Of a stretch of DNA of 64,000 nucleotides, positions 27,013-35,468 are shown in pieces. Below the pieces are notes generated by a model that saw only the letters and a list, made by a program, of their open reading frames with translations, ran no database searches and was not told the origin of the DNA. A program made the position numbers and the translations under genes. How positions within the stretch are numbered: the first letter of the stretch is position 1; every line of letters begins with the position of its first letter. This stretch comes from JANQEU01 sp965601455 (GTDB lineage: Bacteria > Bacteroidota > Bacteroidia > Cytophagales > Cyclobacteriaceae): contig OZ271831.1 of assembly GCA_965601455.1 (NCBI GenBank), positions 496,001 to 560,000 on the forward strand, written 5' to 3'.

Positions 27013-27633
27013 CTAATCAATCATTCGGTCAAACTTTCGGTAGTTTTTCAGGTTAAGAATCATCATAGAAATGGTAAGGATAAAAATCGAACCAGATATT
27101 ATGACAATTGCTTTGACTTCCATTAGATCATTACGGACATAAAATACGGCACTAATAAATGCTAACCAGGCTAAAGACACAACCATTGATAGTATGCCTC
27201 TTTGTCGATAAATTCTGGATAAGTGGTAGTTTATATCAAAGTTTAAGTGTTCAAATCTTGCAGGTTGCTTCAACAGCCATTTTTGCCGTAAATCTTCAAA
27301 TATCCAATACCATACTGGATATGTAATTACAATAATCATCCATGTGAACAGGCTTCTATTTACTGATATTATTTCACCACAATTCTTGCAGTATAATCCA
27401 AACCAGTTTCGAAACTGAGTTTTATTCGAGGTTGTCCAAGTTAAGGTTGAATGTAATGTATCACAATGTTCACAGGGTATGAAACCACTATTTGTTCGCT
27501 TTTGTACGAGTACGTACTTAGGAAATACTTGTCCAAGGAGTTCGGCGAAAATCAAAAATGGGTTTAGAAGAAAGACGATTCCTCCGAGCGACCTCCAGGA
27601 GTATTTTTTGTATTCCTCAGGATCAATTTCCAT
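27013..27633 (-). CDS. Membrane protein with zinc-ribbon cysteines
   Basis: I do not recognise this 206-residue protein by family. It has a short hydrophobic part near 15-35, then a putative zinc ribbon (PCEHC at C54/C57 and YCKNCG at C82/C85), then three or more membrane segments (about 92-110, 147-165 and 172-190) with charged loops. Zinc ribbons followed by membrane helices are seen in small Bacteroidetes membrane proteins of unknown role. The start is preceded by a TATATTTG promoter-like box, which suggests its own transcription. Confidence 0.6.
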   Translation of the reverse strand: MEIDPEEYKKYSWRSLGGIVFLLNPFLIFAELLGQVFPKYVLVQKRTNSGFIPCEHCDTLHSTLTWTTSNKTQFRNWFGLYCKNCGEIISVNRSLFTWMIIVITYPVWYWIFEDLRQKWLLKQPARFEHLNFDINYHLSRIYRQRGILSMVVSLAWLAFISAVFYVRNDLMEVKAIVIISGSIFILTISMMILNLKNYRKFDRMID

Positions 27634-27664
27634 GGAACAAATATTTGAGTTAAAGATTTAATTA

Positions 27665-27696
27665 TACCATTATATGTGAATGGTAAATCAAATATA
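27665..27696 (-). promoter_or_regulatory. TAnnTTTG promoter box with adjacent inverted repeat
   Basis: On the minus strand TATATTTG (27696-27689) matches the Bacteroidetes -7 consensus. It is followed at once by a 7-bp inverted repeat TACCATT-N7-AATGGTA (27665-27685), about 32 bp before the start of the zinc-ribbon gene. No matching -33 TTG was found. The repeat overlaps the expected transcription start, so it might be an operator or a 5'-end hairpin. Confidence 0.45.
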
Positions 27697-27741
27697 ACGA
27701 AACGGTGATTCTAAATCTTGGGCGTGTCGTTCAATCACTTG

Positions 27742-28317
27742 TCAATTTTTCTTCCGGCCAATTAGTAGTAGGGAATCTCCATCTTCAAATTCAGCATAAG
27801 GTTCTATTACTAATATTTCGAAGTGCTTCGAAAAATAATCCTTCAATTCATTTTCGGTATGATAGTTCACAAAAAGACCTTTAAATACTTCGGTGCCTTC
27901 TCCTTTCCAAAATGAGTGACAGATAATTCCACCCAGGTTTAATATTTCATACTGCCTTGAGATGGATCCAACGAGATCATTATCGCTTAAATGGTGCAAT
28001 ACCTTATTTGAGTAGATACCATCAAAAATTTCATTGGTTTCCAGCGTGACAGCGTCTAATTCAAGAAAGGTTCCGGTGGTGTTGGTTTTTCGTAAATGAC
28101 TTAGAAATTCTCCGGAATTATCTGAGCCGATGACTTGGAAATACTTGTTTAGAATATTCCAGTCAGTTCCGGGGCCTGTGCCGATTTCAAGAAGAAAGGA
28201 GTCTTTGGGTAGGTAGTTCTTCAGCTTCTCAATCAATTCCAGTCCATTTACATCCTTCGCAAGCTGGATGTACTCTTCGACGGATTCTTTGGTTTTGTAG
28301 TAATCTCCATTCACCAA
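27742..28317 (-). CDS. SAM-dependent methyltransferase
   Basis: The 191-residue protein is a small class I methyltransferase: FLLEIGTGPGTDW as motif I, VIGSDNSGEFL as the acidic loop and FDGIYSNKVLHHL as motif IV, with a later LGGIICHSFW. No extra domain is present. The substrate is unknown. It is transcribed in the same direction as the zinc-ribbon gene but a promoter-like site between them argues against one operon. Confidence 0.82.
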   Translation of the reverse strand: MVNGDYYKTKESVEEYIQLAKDVNGLELIEKLKNYLPKDSFLLEIGTGPGTDWNILNKYFQVIGSDNSGEFLSHLRKTNTTGTFLELDAVTLETNEIFDGIYSNKVLHHLSDNDLVGSISRQYEILNLGGIICHSFWKGEGTEVFKGLFVNYHTENELKDYFSKHFEILVIEPYAEFEDGDSLLLIGRKKN

Positions 28318-28481
28318 TTTCAGGGTTATTTTCCTAGAACAGCCAAGCGTATTTGCTTGGTCAATAATCTACAATGAATGTAGTGAATCCATTTCGATCG
28401 AAAAAAGACTGTAAGATGGAAAACATAAAATGAAGGTGAATAACTTTATTTTGACCGACAATAATCATGCTAATGCGAATT

Positions 28482-29702
28482 ATGAATAGAGCCACAACTT
28501 TTTGTAGTGCAATCCTAATTCTACTTTCTTCCTGCCAACCTGACAACGATCAGCTAAGTCGATTCCCTTCAGAAGAAGTAGTAGCAAATCGAATGGATCC
28601 GTTACTTAAGTCGAGTGATTTACCGTCACTGGTAGCCATGGCGATAAACAAACAAGGTGAGGAGATAACCTATACTTATGGGAATGCCATTTGGACGGAA
28701 GATCTTCCGGTTAGTACAAATAGTATTTTTCGAATTGCGTCGATGACAAAACTTGTTACCAGTGTGGCCGCCCTTCAGTTAGTAGAATCAGGAGCTATAC
28801 AACTGGATGATGACTTGTCGGAATTGCTACCGGAAATGTCTACTATTCCAATTCTGAATGATGAAGGGGAATTTTTTGAAGGAAGAAACCCAATCACACT
28901 GAGAAATTTATTGACCCACAGCTCTGGCTTTGGCTACACTTCAACCGACAGCCTTCTATCGCGGCAGGACTTTTCAGATTGGAAATATGAAGACCTACCC
29001 AGACGGTTTGAGAGTGGCACACAATTTCTTTACGGCACTAGTACTGTGTGGGTTGGCAGAGTAGTTGAGAAGCTTTCAGGATTAAACCTGGAAGACTATT
29101 TTCGGAAAAATGTCACCGGACCCTTGGGGATGGATCGTACCTGGTATAATCTTCCAGAGGAACTTCATGATGATATCGTTTCATTTGGAAATAGAGGAGA
29201 TGAGGGAACGGGAGAGCTTAGAGAGTATCCGGATAGAATACCTAAAGAGAAAGTAGAGATTTATTACGGAGGTGGTGGGTTATTTACCTCCCCCAGCGAT
29301 TACAGTAAGCTATTATCATGTTTGCTAAATGACGGCCGATACCAGGAGACCAGGATACTTAAAAAGGAAACCGTGGATCAATTATTCAAACCTCAGTTTC
29401 AAAATGTTTCCATGGACATAAAAGACAACTACTACGGGAAAGCCAGGTGCTGTAATTTCATTGGCTTAATCAAGCCGACAGCCAATCACGGATTGGCAGG
29501 TGTAATCGATATGGAATCTACATCTTATGGAAGAAAAGAAGGTACTTTGTTTTGGGGTGGAGTCTATAACACTTACTGGTACATTGACAGGAAATCCGGG
29601 GTTGCTGCCACGATTTACACACAACATGTGCCATTTAACCACCCTATCACAACTTCGATTTTTGATAAGTTTTCTGAAATAGTTTACGAAAAATACAGAT
29701 AG
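28482..29702 (+). CDS. Beta-lactamase-related serine hydrolase, lipoprotein
   Basis: The 400-residue-class protein has a lipobox (ILLSSC) at its N-terminus and the class C beta-lactamase fold. The catalytic SxxK is SMTK in FRIASMTKL, followed by a LYGTST segment in place of the usual Tyr-x-Asn and a NHGLAGVID near the end in place of the KTG box. I prefer the ATG at 28482 over those at 28467 and 28473, as it gives a compact lipoprotein signal. These proteins are more often esterases or D-peptidases than true beta-lactamases. It is one of four such proteins in the window. Confidence 0.8.
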   Translation: MNRATTFCSAILILLSSCQPDNDQLSRFPSEEVVANRMDPLLKSSDLPSLVAMAINKQGEEITYTYGNAIWTEDLPVSTNSIFRIASMTKLVTSVAALQLVESGAIQLDDDLSELLPEMSTIPILNDEGEFFEGRNPITLRNLLTHSSGFGYTSTDSLLSRQDFSDWKYEDLPRRFESGTQFLYGTSTVWVGRVVEKLSGLNLEDYFRKNVTGPLGMDRTWYNLPEELHDDIVSFGNRGDEGTGELREYPDRIPKEKVEIYYGGGGLFTSPSDYSKLLSCLLNDGRYQETRILKKETVDQLFKPQFQNVSMDIKDNYYGKARCCNFIGLIKPTANHGLAGVIDMESTSYGRKEGTLFWGGVYNTYWYIDRKSGVAATIYTQHVPFNHPITTSIFDKFSEIVYEKYR

Positions 29703-29751
29703 AAAAATTTTTAATTTCCACTTGATCTCAGGAAAACGGATGGAATAGACT

Positions 29752-30603
29752 TTACTGTTTCACTTTTAATTCCTTAATTATCTGGGATAATGATTTGTGC
29801 GGCCGACCAGCGGCTTTCTCAAAATCGGAGGGGACGTCATTTACCCCTCTCCTTATTCCATCATAGATACCTGCTATAACGGTTCCCAGGAAATCTCCCA
29901 GCTCAGCTTTTCGTTCATTCTCATATTCTTCAACGGACATTGAAATGAATTTCAAATCCGTATCATACTCCCGATTTATTAACTCCGTTAGTTCCGTTTG
30001 TGTGATTGGTTCACCTAATAGATTGTAAGTATGGCTGTTGTGTTTGCTTTCAAGTAGCATTCTCAAGTATGCCTCACCTAATTCGGCTCTGCTGGTATAA
30101 CCGCATTCACCTTCGCCTGCACAGTTTCTTATCTCACCATCCTTTACATAGGTATCGATATATTCCAGATCGGGTTCAATGTAGATTCCATTTCTACCGA
30201 TTACCCAATTCAGTCCAGATTCCCTGATATCCTTTTCAGTTTGACGGTTGCTTTTAACAATTGGGCTGAACGCAGTTTCTGTCTCATCACCAATAATACT
30301 GGTGTAGACAATTTTTCCCACGGAGTTTTTCTTTGCGGCTTCAATTATATTTCTATGTTGCCCTATCCTTTTTTCAGGGGCATCGTTTCCGGAAACCACT
30401 AGTACACCGTCAACACCCCTCAAAGCAGAATCAAAGTCTGATTGGCTATTGTAGTCTCCTTTTCTAATCTCAACCCCGAGATGAGCCGCTCTTTCAGGAG
30501 TCCTTACAATTCCAATAACGTGATCTGAACCAATCTCCTTTTTCAAGGCATTAACAATGGAGGAACCAAGTGATCCATTGGCGGCGGTAACTGCGATTTT
30601 CAT
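29752..30603 (-). CDS. NmrA-like/QorB-type NAD(P)-binding protein
   Basis: The 283-residue protein has an N-terminal Rossmann motif TAANGSLGSSIV, a DGVLVVSG strand and a KIVYTSIIGD strand. These are typical of the atypical SDR group (NmrA/QorB, quinone oxidoreductase 2-like). The C-terminal part is a helical substrate domain. It may be an NAD(P)H-dependent oxidoreductase or a redox sensor without activity. It lies 43 bp after the sigma factor gene on the same strand and could share its transcript. Confidence 0.78.
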   Translation of the reverse strand: MKIAVTAANGSLGSSIVNALKKEIGSDHVIGIVRTPERAAHLGVEIRKGDYNSQSDFDSALRGVDGVLVVSGNDAPEKRIGQHRNIIEAAKKNSVGKIVYTSIIGDETETAFSPIVKSNRQTEKDIRESGLNWVIGRNGIYIEPDLEYIDTYVKDGEIRNCAGEGECGYTSRAELGEAYLRMLLESKHNSHTYNLLGEPITQTELTELINREYDTDLKFISMSVEEYENERKAELGDFLGTVIAGIYDGIRRGVNDVPSDFEKAAGRPHKSLSQIIKELKVKQ

Positions 30604-30646
30604 CTTTCTAAGTTCGTTAATTGAGCGATAAACATAAGGTTCTTAA

Positions 30647-31522
30647 CTAGTTTAAGTTGAAGACCTCTTTGATATTTTTGTCTACCGTGATTCTCTCCAT
30701 CAAAGCCTTATGATGTTTCTTCTCTTGAAACGGAGTATCGGAAAAAAGCTTTGCGTAGTCATTTTCTAATGAATTGTTTAATGCATCGTTCTTTCTTTCG
30801 ATGGCTAGAGAAATAGACTCCACATATTCGGTGTTAAATTTCATTTTTTCCTTATCCACCCAACCAGCTTTTATGAATCCCAAAGTTTTACGTGAGCATC
30901 TGCAGGGATTTGACGTGTTTAGCAAGCCGCATTTATTGTTCATAAACTTATATAGATCCCTACGTGCGCGCTCAAGCTTTTTCCGAAAGTTGGCTTTTGA
31001 AATATCCAACAACTCTGATCCAATGGAATGGTCAGCCTCAAAGATCTCAGCAAGTATATAGACTAGCCTTTGATCCCTATCCAGACATAGTAGCATGCCC
31101 ATCATACATCCAAATTTTGCTTCTTTGATGAGTTCTGATTGTTCAATTTTCTGCTCCTCGGTCAGGTCAACATCTTCAATGGAATCCAGATCGTTACCAT
31201 ATCCTTCAAAGGAAGTGATTCCTTCCTCCAGGAAATTCTTTTTGGCTTTTAGCATATGGTTGAAAGTGATGCGATAAAGCCATGTTCGAAAGTTGCTTTT
31301 CCCCTTAAACTGCGAAAGCTTAGTTACCATCTTAATTAGTACTTCCTGAGTGATGTCTTCGGCATCATAAGGGCTCAAAACCATTTTTATGGAGACATTG
31401 TATATGTAATGTTGATGCCGTTTAATTAGTGCTTCGAGTGATTCCTGGGAACCACTCAAAGCACTTTCTATTAGTTTTCGATCTTCAGTTTCCTGATAAT
31501 TCGAGTTAAATGGATTTTCCAT
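30647..31522 (-). CDS. ECF-type RNA polymerase sigma factor with cysteine-bearing C-terminal extension
   Basis: The 291-residue sigma factor has region 2 (about 24-90: DAEDITQEVLIKMV and FRTWLYRITFNHM) and a region 4-like helix-turn-helix (about 140-190, with LDISKANFRKKLERARRDL). It then continues for about 100 residues, beginning with CGLLN...PCRCSRKTLGF (C198, C207, C209) and followed by helices. ECF sigmas usually stop near 190 residues, so the tail may be a built-in regulatory or metal-binding module. No anti-sigma gene is adjacent. The small gene upstream ends 3 bp before its start, so the two are probably co-transcribed. Confidence 0.85.
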   Translation of the reverse strand: MENPFNSNYQETEDRKLIESALSGSQESLEALIKRHQHYIYNVSIKMVLSPYDAEDITQEVLIKMVTKLSQFKGKSNFRTWLYRITFNHMLKAKKNFLEEGITSFEGYGNDLDSIEDVDLTEEQKIEQSELIKEAKFGCMMGMLLCLDRDQRLVYILAEIFEADHSIGSELLDISKANFRKKLERARRDLYKFMNNKCGLLNTSNPCRCSRKTLGFIKAGWVDKEKMKFNTEYVESISLAIERKNDALNNSLENDYAKLFSDTPFQEKKHHKALMERITVDKNIKEVFNLN

Positions 31523-31525
31523 GTC

Positions 31526-31918
31526 CTATTTACTTAACTGTATGAATGTCTCTCCATGTATGAAAAGCGTTGACTCTTCATCAATAGTGCTAAAAAATAA
31601 TCCACACGGTTCACATTTCATTGCCTCAGCATTTGCCGCTTTTGCTTCTTCCAGGCTTTCCCAATACACTAGATCACTCCATCTACCATCTTCTAGTTTG
31701 GAGGTGGTTCTGGAGATAAATCCTTTTCTAGAGCTGATAAAATCATTGACTAGTTGCGCTTTTTTCATCGCTTCTTGATCTGATAAGTCTTCCTTGAAGC
31801 TAAAGATTACGATTTCAACTGCTCCAATTTCTTTTGTGTTCTCCATGTTGTTTTCCAGTTTGAATGCGAATAACATCACAATTGGTAATGCCATTGCGGT
31901 TAATAAAATTGCTTTCAT
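31526..31918 (-). CDS. Secreted or membrane-anchored small protein, ABM/Dabb-like
   Basis: From the ATG at 31918 the product is about 130 residues: a hydrophobic N-terminal segment (MKAILLTAMALPIVMLFAF) and a domain with EIVIFSFKEDLSDQEAMKKAQ and LVYWESLEEAKAA. The alternation suggests a ferredoxin-like dimeric alpha-beta barrel. No heme- or substrate-binding residues are clear, and the identification is weak. It is 3 bp before the sigma factor gene. An in-frame TTG at 31936 is the alternative start. Confidence 0.5.
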   Translation of the reverse strand: MKAILLTAMALPIVMLFAFKLENNMENTKEIGAVEIVIFSFKEDLSDQEAMKKAQLVNDFISSRKGFISRTTSKLEDGRWSDLVYWESLEEAKAANAEAMKCEPCGLFFSTIDEESTLFIHGETFIQLSK

Positions 31919-31992
31919 ACTGGTTAGATTCCACAAATTGGAGTGTGTGACAGTTCGATTTCATTTTGCCGTCGTTATTTTCTAATCAGGAC

Positions 31993-34602
31993 CTATTCAT
32001 ATCTCAATTTGGTGGCGGGATTGGCCCTTGCCACTTTTCGCGTTTGCCAATAGATGGAGGATGCCCCAACTAAGAACAGAAACAGAATACTGAGGATGAC
32101 TTCAGGAGCACCTAGCCCATTGCCATATCTGATTAGGAAGTAAAGAAAAAGCTTATCAAAAAAAACGTAGGAGAAGGGGATAGCAAGGATCACCGCGATG
32201 CCGATCAACTTGATGAAGTCCTTTGTCAATAGGTAGTACAGGCTGTTGTCAGTGGCCCCCATAATTTTTCTAATGGCTATCTCCTTGGTCCGATTCTCCG
32301 TCGTGTAGGAAACCATACCAAGCAGTCCAAGGCAGGAGATGGTAATGGCCAACGTACTCAAAACACCAAAGAATTTCATTTGGGTACGCAAAAACCAGTA
32401 TGCGTCCTCAATTTCATCATGAAGAAACGATGAATGAAATGAAACCTGATCATCTATATCTTGCCATTTGGCTTCTAACTCACCAAGGGTTCGTTTAATA
32501 TTGGTGGAGCTCACAGAAAGTAACGCATATTGGCTATTTTCAATTGAATACCGCATGATCATAGGATTGATGAGTTGGTTGAGTGGCTCATAATTAAAAT
32601 CTTTAAGGATTCCCACGACCCGGCAATTCGTGCCATTAGCCATGGTAAACCGCAAGGTGTCTTTTTGGGTGTTGAATACTTTTATCGATTTTATGAATCG
32701 CTCATTAACCAAAACTAGTTGTTCAGTTTGATTGGAGTTTTGTAAATCTTCACCGGAAGTCCATTGGAATTCCATCTCCATTTGTTCGATGAAATTGTCA
32801 CCAATGTATACTTGACTCACTTCAATGGTATCCAACCCATTTGAGGTTATAGAGGTTAATCCATTTACTGACGCACCGGGTATGCTGGAAGCTGTGGTCA
32901 GCCCTTTAACATCAGGATGATTACTGAGCTCGTTAATTACCAGTTGTTTGTCGATCCCCTCAAAAGGGATAACCAATGTGTTTTTAGACTCAAATCCGTG
33001 ATTGGTATTGAGTGCGTAGGTGTACTGTCGGGATATGGCGCCAACGCCGATGACGAAGACGAGAGAAACAAAAAATTGAAATACAAAAAGTCCTTTCTTA
33101 AATCCCGTTACCTGATTTTTTCCGTCTTTGATCTCACCCTTCAGCGTCTGCATGGGGTTTAGTCTAGAAAAGTACTTGGCTGGAAATAGGCCAGCCAGTA
33201 CCCCAACAAGGATTGAGAACACTAAGAAGGTGATAATTTGTACGGCATTAGGGGAGGTGTCTAACATTTCACCACCGATAATCATACTGGTAAACTCCAC
33301 CTTCATTGGATGCATCAGGGCCAGAGAGCCGAGTAAAGCCAATACAGATAAAATGACAGTCTCAACGATGAATTGAGCCTTGATCTGGTATTTCTCCGCC
33401 CCCACCACTTTACGAATGCCAATCTCCTTCGCACGTTTGAGTGCCCGAGCAATAGACATATTGGTATAATTAAAGACTGCGGGGAGTAGCACCAGTAGTC
33501 CGATGCTGAGAAAAAATAGCATGGATGGCTCATCCCATCCAATACCAATGGCCTGGCTGACATTCCACCGAGGTACAACACCTTCAAGGTTGATGTATTC
33601 CAACTCGATCTCTTTATTGGGGTTGAAAGTGACGGCTTCTGCTGAAACCTGGGAAAGTGCCTGTTTAAGATCATTCTCCGAATCTTTATTATCCAGCATC
33701 ACATACAGGTAGTTCCATCGAAAGTTGGTCCAATCTCTGGTCATATTTTGATTGGCCATTTCCGGATGATTTGCCAGAGATCCGAGGATCTCGAAATACA
33801 GGTGAGTCTGATCCGGGTTTGCCATGACCCCCGTAACGTTGAAGGATCCCTGATCGGTATCAAGTACCTTACCGATGGGATCTTCGTCTCTGAAGAGTGT
33901 CTCAGCTACTTTTTCAGTGAGAATAATACTATTGGGCTTTGAAAGTGCAGTCTTTTCATCACCTTCGATTAATTTGAAGCTAAAGACATCCAGGAATGAT
34001 TGCTCTGTGTAGTAGCCATCAAAGTTCATTTCACTACCATGATGGCTGATTACAGGGCTAAATCCTACACGGACAGTTACCGTTTCCTCTATAAACGGGT
34101 ATTGATTCTCGAGGTACTCACCGACGCCGTAGAAGGTAGATGCAAAGGTTCGTGTGTCGGATCCATCGGCCATGAAGGTGTTGATTTGAAAAATCCGATC
34201 TCTGTTTTCCTGCCAGTTGTCTGATTGATAGATTGCTACTGATATGCTTAGCGCCAGTAGGCAGATGCTCATCCCAAGGGCAAGACCAAAGATGTTTAAG
34301 GATGTAAATAGTTTGTGTTTGGAAAAATTGCGAATGGCAATCTTGAAATAATTTTTGAACATGGCTATTGAGTTTTTGTCGTAATAAGAAGAGTAGGAAG
34401 CTCCTCTTTTCCGTTTCCTTAGTCCATAGGAAAACATGATGGAAAGAGTGTGCTTCCAGTATTTGAGGTCTGCCTGCCGTTTGCTGAATTGATCCAAATT
34501 GAAGGAATAGACTTCCTCCAAATCACCTTCAATGTCCTCAAGGTCAGCTTTGCCTGCAAATAACCTCAGTAGTTTCCTGGCTAGTTTAGGAGGCGTATTC
34601 AT
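31993..34602 (-). CDS. FtsX/MacB-type ABC permease with N-terminal prefix domain (copy 1)
   Basis: The 869-residue membrane protein has a short cytoplasmic prefix (about 1-70, with EDIEGDLEEVYSF). It then has the duplicated MacB layout: a first helix (about 97-120), a periplasmic MacB_PCD-like domain, and three helices around KEIGIRKVVGAE (about 370-480). A second such unit ends with TKEIAIRKIMGA and its helices. This is the arrangement of MacB/FtsX-like permeases with two repeats. There is no ATPase gene beside it, so the ATPase must be elsewhere or shared. Its ATG overlaps the PadR gene upstream by 4 bp. The substrate is unknown. Confidence 0.88.
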   Translation of the reverse strand: MNTPPKLARKLLRLFAGKADLEDIEGDLEEVYSFNLDQFSKRQADLKYWKHTLSIMFSYGLRKRKRGASYSSYYDKNSIAMFKNYFKIAIRNFSKHKLFTSLNIFGLALGMSICLLALSISVAIYQSDNWQENRDRIFQINTFMADGSDTRTFASTFYGVGEYLENQYPFIEETVTVRVGFSPVISHHGSEMNFDGYYTEQSFLDVFSFKLIEGDEKTALSKPNSIILTEKVAETLFRDEDPIGKVLDTDQGSFNVTGVMANPDQTHLYFEILGSLANHPEMANQNMTRDWTNFRWNYLYVMLDNKDSENDLKQALSQVSAEAVTFNPNKEIELEYINLEGVVPRWNVSQAIGIGWDEPSMLFFLSIGLLVLLPAVFNYTNMSIARALKRAKEIGIRKVVGAEKYQIKAQFIVETVILSVLALLGSLALMHPMKVEFTSMIIGGEMLDTSPNAVQIITFLVFSILVGVLAGLFPAKYFSRLNPMQTLKGEIKDGKNQVTGFKKGLFVFQFFVSLVFVIGVGAISRQYTYALNTNHGFESKNTLVIPFEGIDKQLVINELSNHPDVKGLTTASSIPGASVNGLTSITSNGLDTIEVSQVYIGDNFIEQMEMEFQWTSGEDLQNSNQTEQLVLVNERFIKSIKVFNTQKDTLRFTMANGTNCRVVGILKDFNYEPLNQLINPMIMRYSIENSQYALLSVSSTNIKRTLGELEAKWQDIDDQVSFHSSFLHDEIEDAYWFLRTQMKFFGVLSTLAITISCLGLLGMVSYTTENRTKEIAIRKIMGATDNSLYYLLTKDFIKLIGIAVILAIPFSYVFFDKLFLYFLIRYGNGLGAPEVILSILFLFLVGASSIYWQTRKVARANPATKLRYE

Positions 34603-34928
34603 TTATTGAAGGATAAATTGATCTTTGAGCCTTCCCAGAGCTGATCCCGAAGCGATTTCATGTTTGCTAGTTCCTGCTTAGCACTGTCCGTTAGTTCGAA
34701 GTAACGCTTCCTTCGTCCCCCCCTTTCGTTGGTGGGTTCACCCAGAAATGAGGTGATGTATCCTTTTTCTTCTAATCGAGTGATTGTTGAATGCAGAGCA
34801 CCAATGCTAAGATCTCGATTGGCGCGTTCCGAAATATCATTAAGAATCGCAACGCCATAGGCTTCACTATCCAGATTGGCGATCGTCAACAGCACTAATT
34901 CTTCAAAGGCTCCAAGGTATCCTTTCAT
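34599..34928 (-). CDS. PadR-family regulator (copy 1)
   Basis: The 109-residue protein is a single PadR winged-helix domain, with EELVLLTIANL at the start, AYGVAILNDISE, SIGALHSTITRLEEKGYI and the basic wing ERGGRRKRYFELT. It overlaps the permease gene by 4 bp (ATGA), so it is translated with it and is its likely repressor. Two further copies of this cassette are in the window, and all three PadR proteins share the EE[LI]VLLT and ERGGR segments. Confidence 0.9.
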   Translation of the reverse strand: MKGYLGAFEELVLLTIANLDSEAYGVAILNDISERANRDLSIGALHSTITRLEEKGYITSFLGEPTNERGGRRKRYFELTDSAKQELANMKSLRDQLWEGSKINLSFNK

Positions 34929-35104
34929 TACTTTCTGTTTTTAAGAATATATATTACGGCAAGTCTAATCAATATGTTTCTTTTTTTGAGAATAAATTGA
35001 ATCAAGTCTGACTTCATTCTGTACAAAGTTGGGTTGAGGTGCTGCCAAACTAACTTTTTGAAGCAGCTATTGTTAGTCAGATACGAGTATTTATTTGGAA
35101 GAGT

Positions 35105-35407
35105 CTATTCCGCAAAAACCTCAAAATGAGATATTCTACCTGGGTAGTCCACTAAAAGTTTCTTATCGTCTTCGTAAGCCACTGCTTGTGTGAAATTCGG
35201 TCCAGTAAAGTTTTTGATCGATTCTGTGTCTTTCCAGTAGGTGAGTAATTTGAAATAGGTATACTCTTGATCAGTGCATTCAAGGAAAGAGAGTTTTATA
35301 AATCCTTCAGTTTTACGGTAATCAGGCATATCACGTTCCTCAATCAACTTTCGATATATTTCTGCATGCTCGGTACTTGTTTTTCCTTCCCAAACTCTTG
35401 CTATCAT
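35105..35407 (-). CDS. Small ABM/NIPSNAP-like protein
   Basis: The 100-residue cytoplasmic protein opens with MIARVWEGKT, continues with a helix and FIKLSFLECTDQEYTYFKLLTYWKD, and ends in SHFEVFAE. This is the strand-helix-strand pattern of antibiotic-biosynthesis-monooxygenase/ferredoxin-like barrels. No catalytic residue is evident. It lies 177 bp before the PadR gene (copy 1) on the same strand and 61 bp after the serine hydrolase. The function is unknown. Confidence 0.6.
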   Translation of the reverse strand: MIARVWEGKTSTEHAEIYRKLIEERDMPDYRKTEGFIKLSFLECTDQEYTYFKLLTYWKDTESIKNFTGPNFTQAVAYEDDKKLLVDYPGRISHFEVFAE

Positions 35408-35468
35408 AATTGCTTTATAGTTTCAGTATTCAAATTCTTACCTGGTCAGAACCCACGCCTTTCCTTTT

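Noticed and set aside
28482..29702. Reading the four beta-lactamase-related proteins as an antibiotic-resistance cluster
   Set aside because: They are scattered, differ in anchoring and motifs, and this fold is far more often an esterase or peptidase in Bacteroidetes; no resistance claim is supported.
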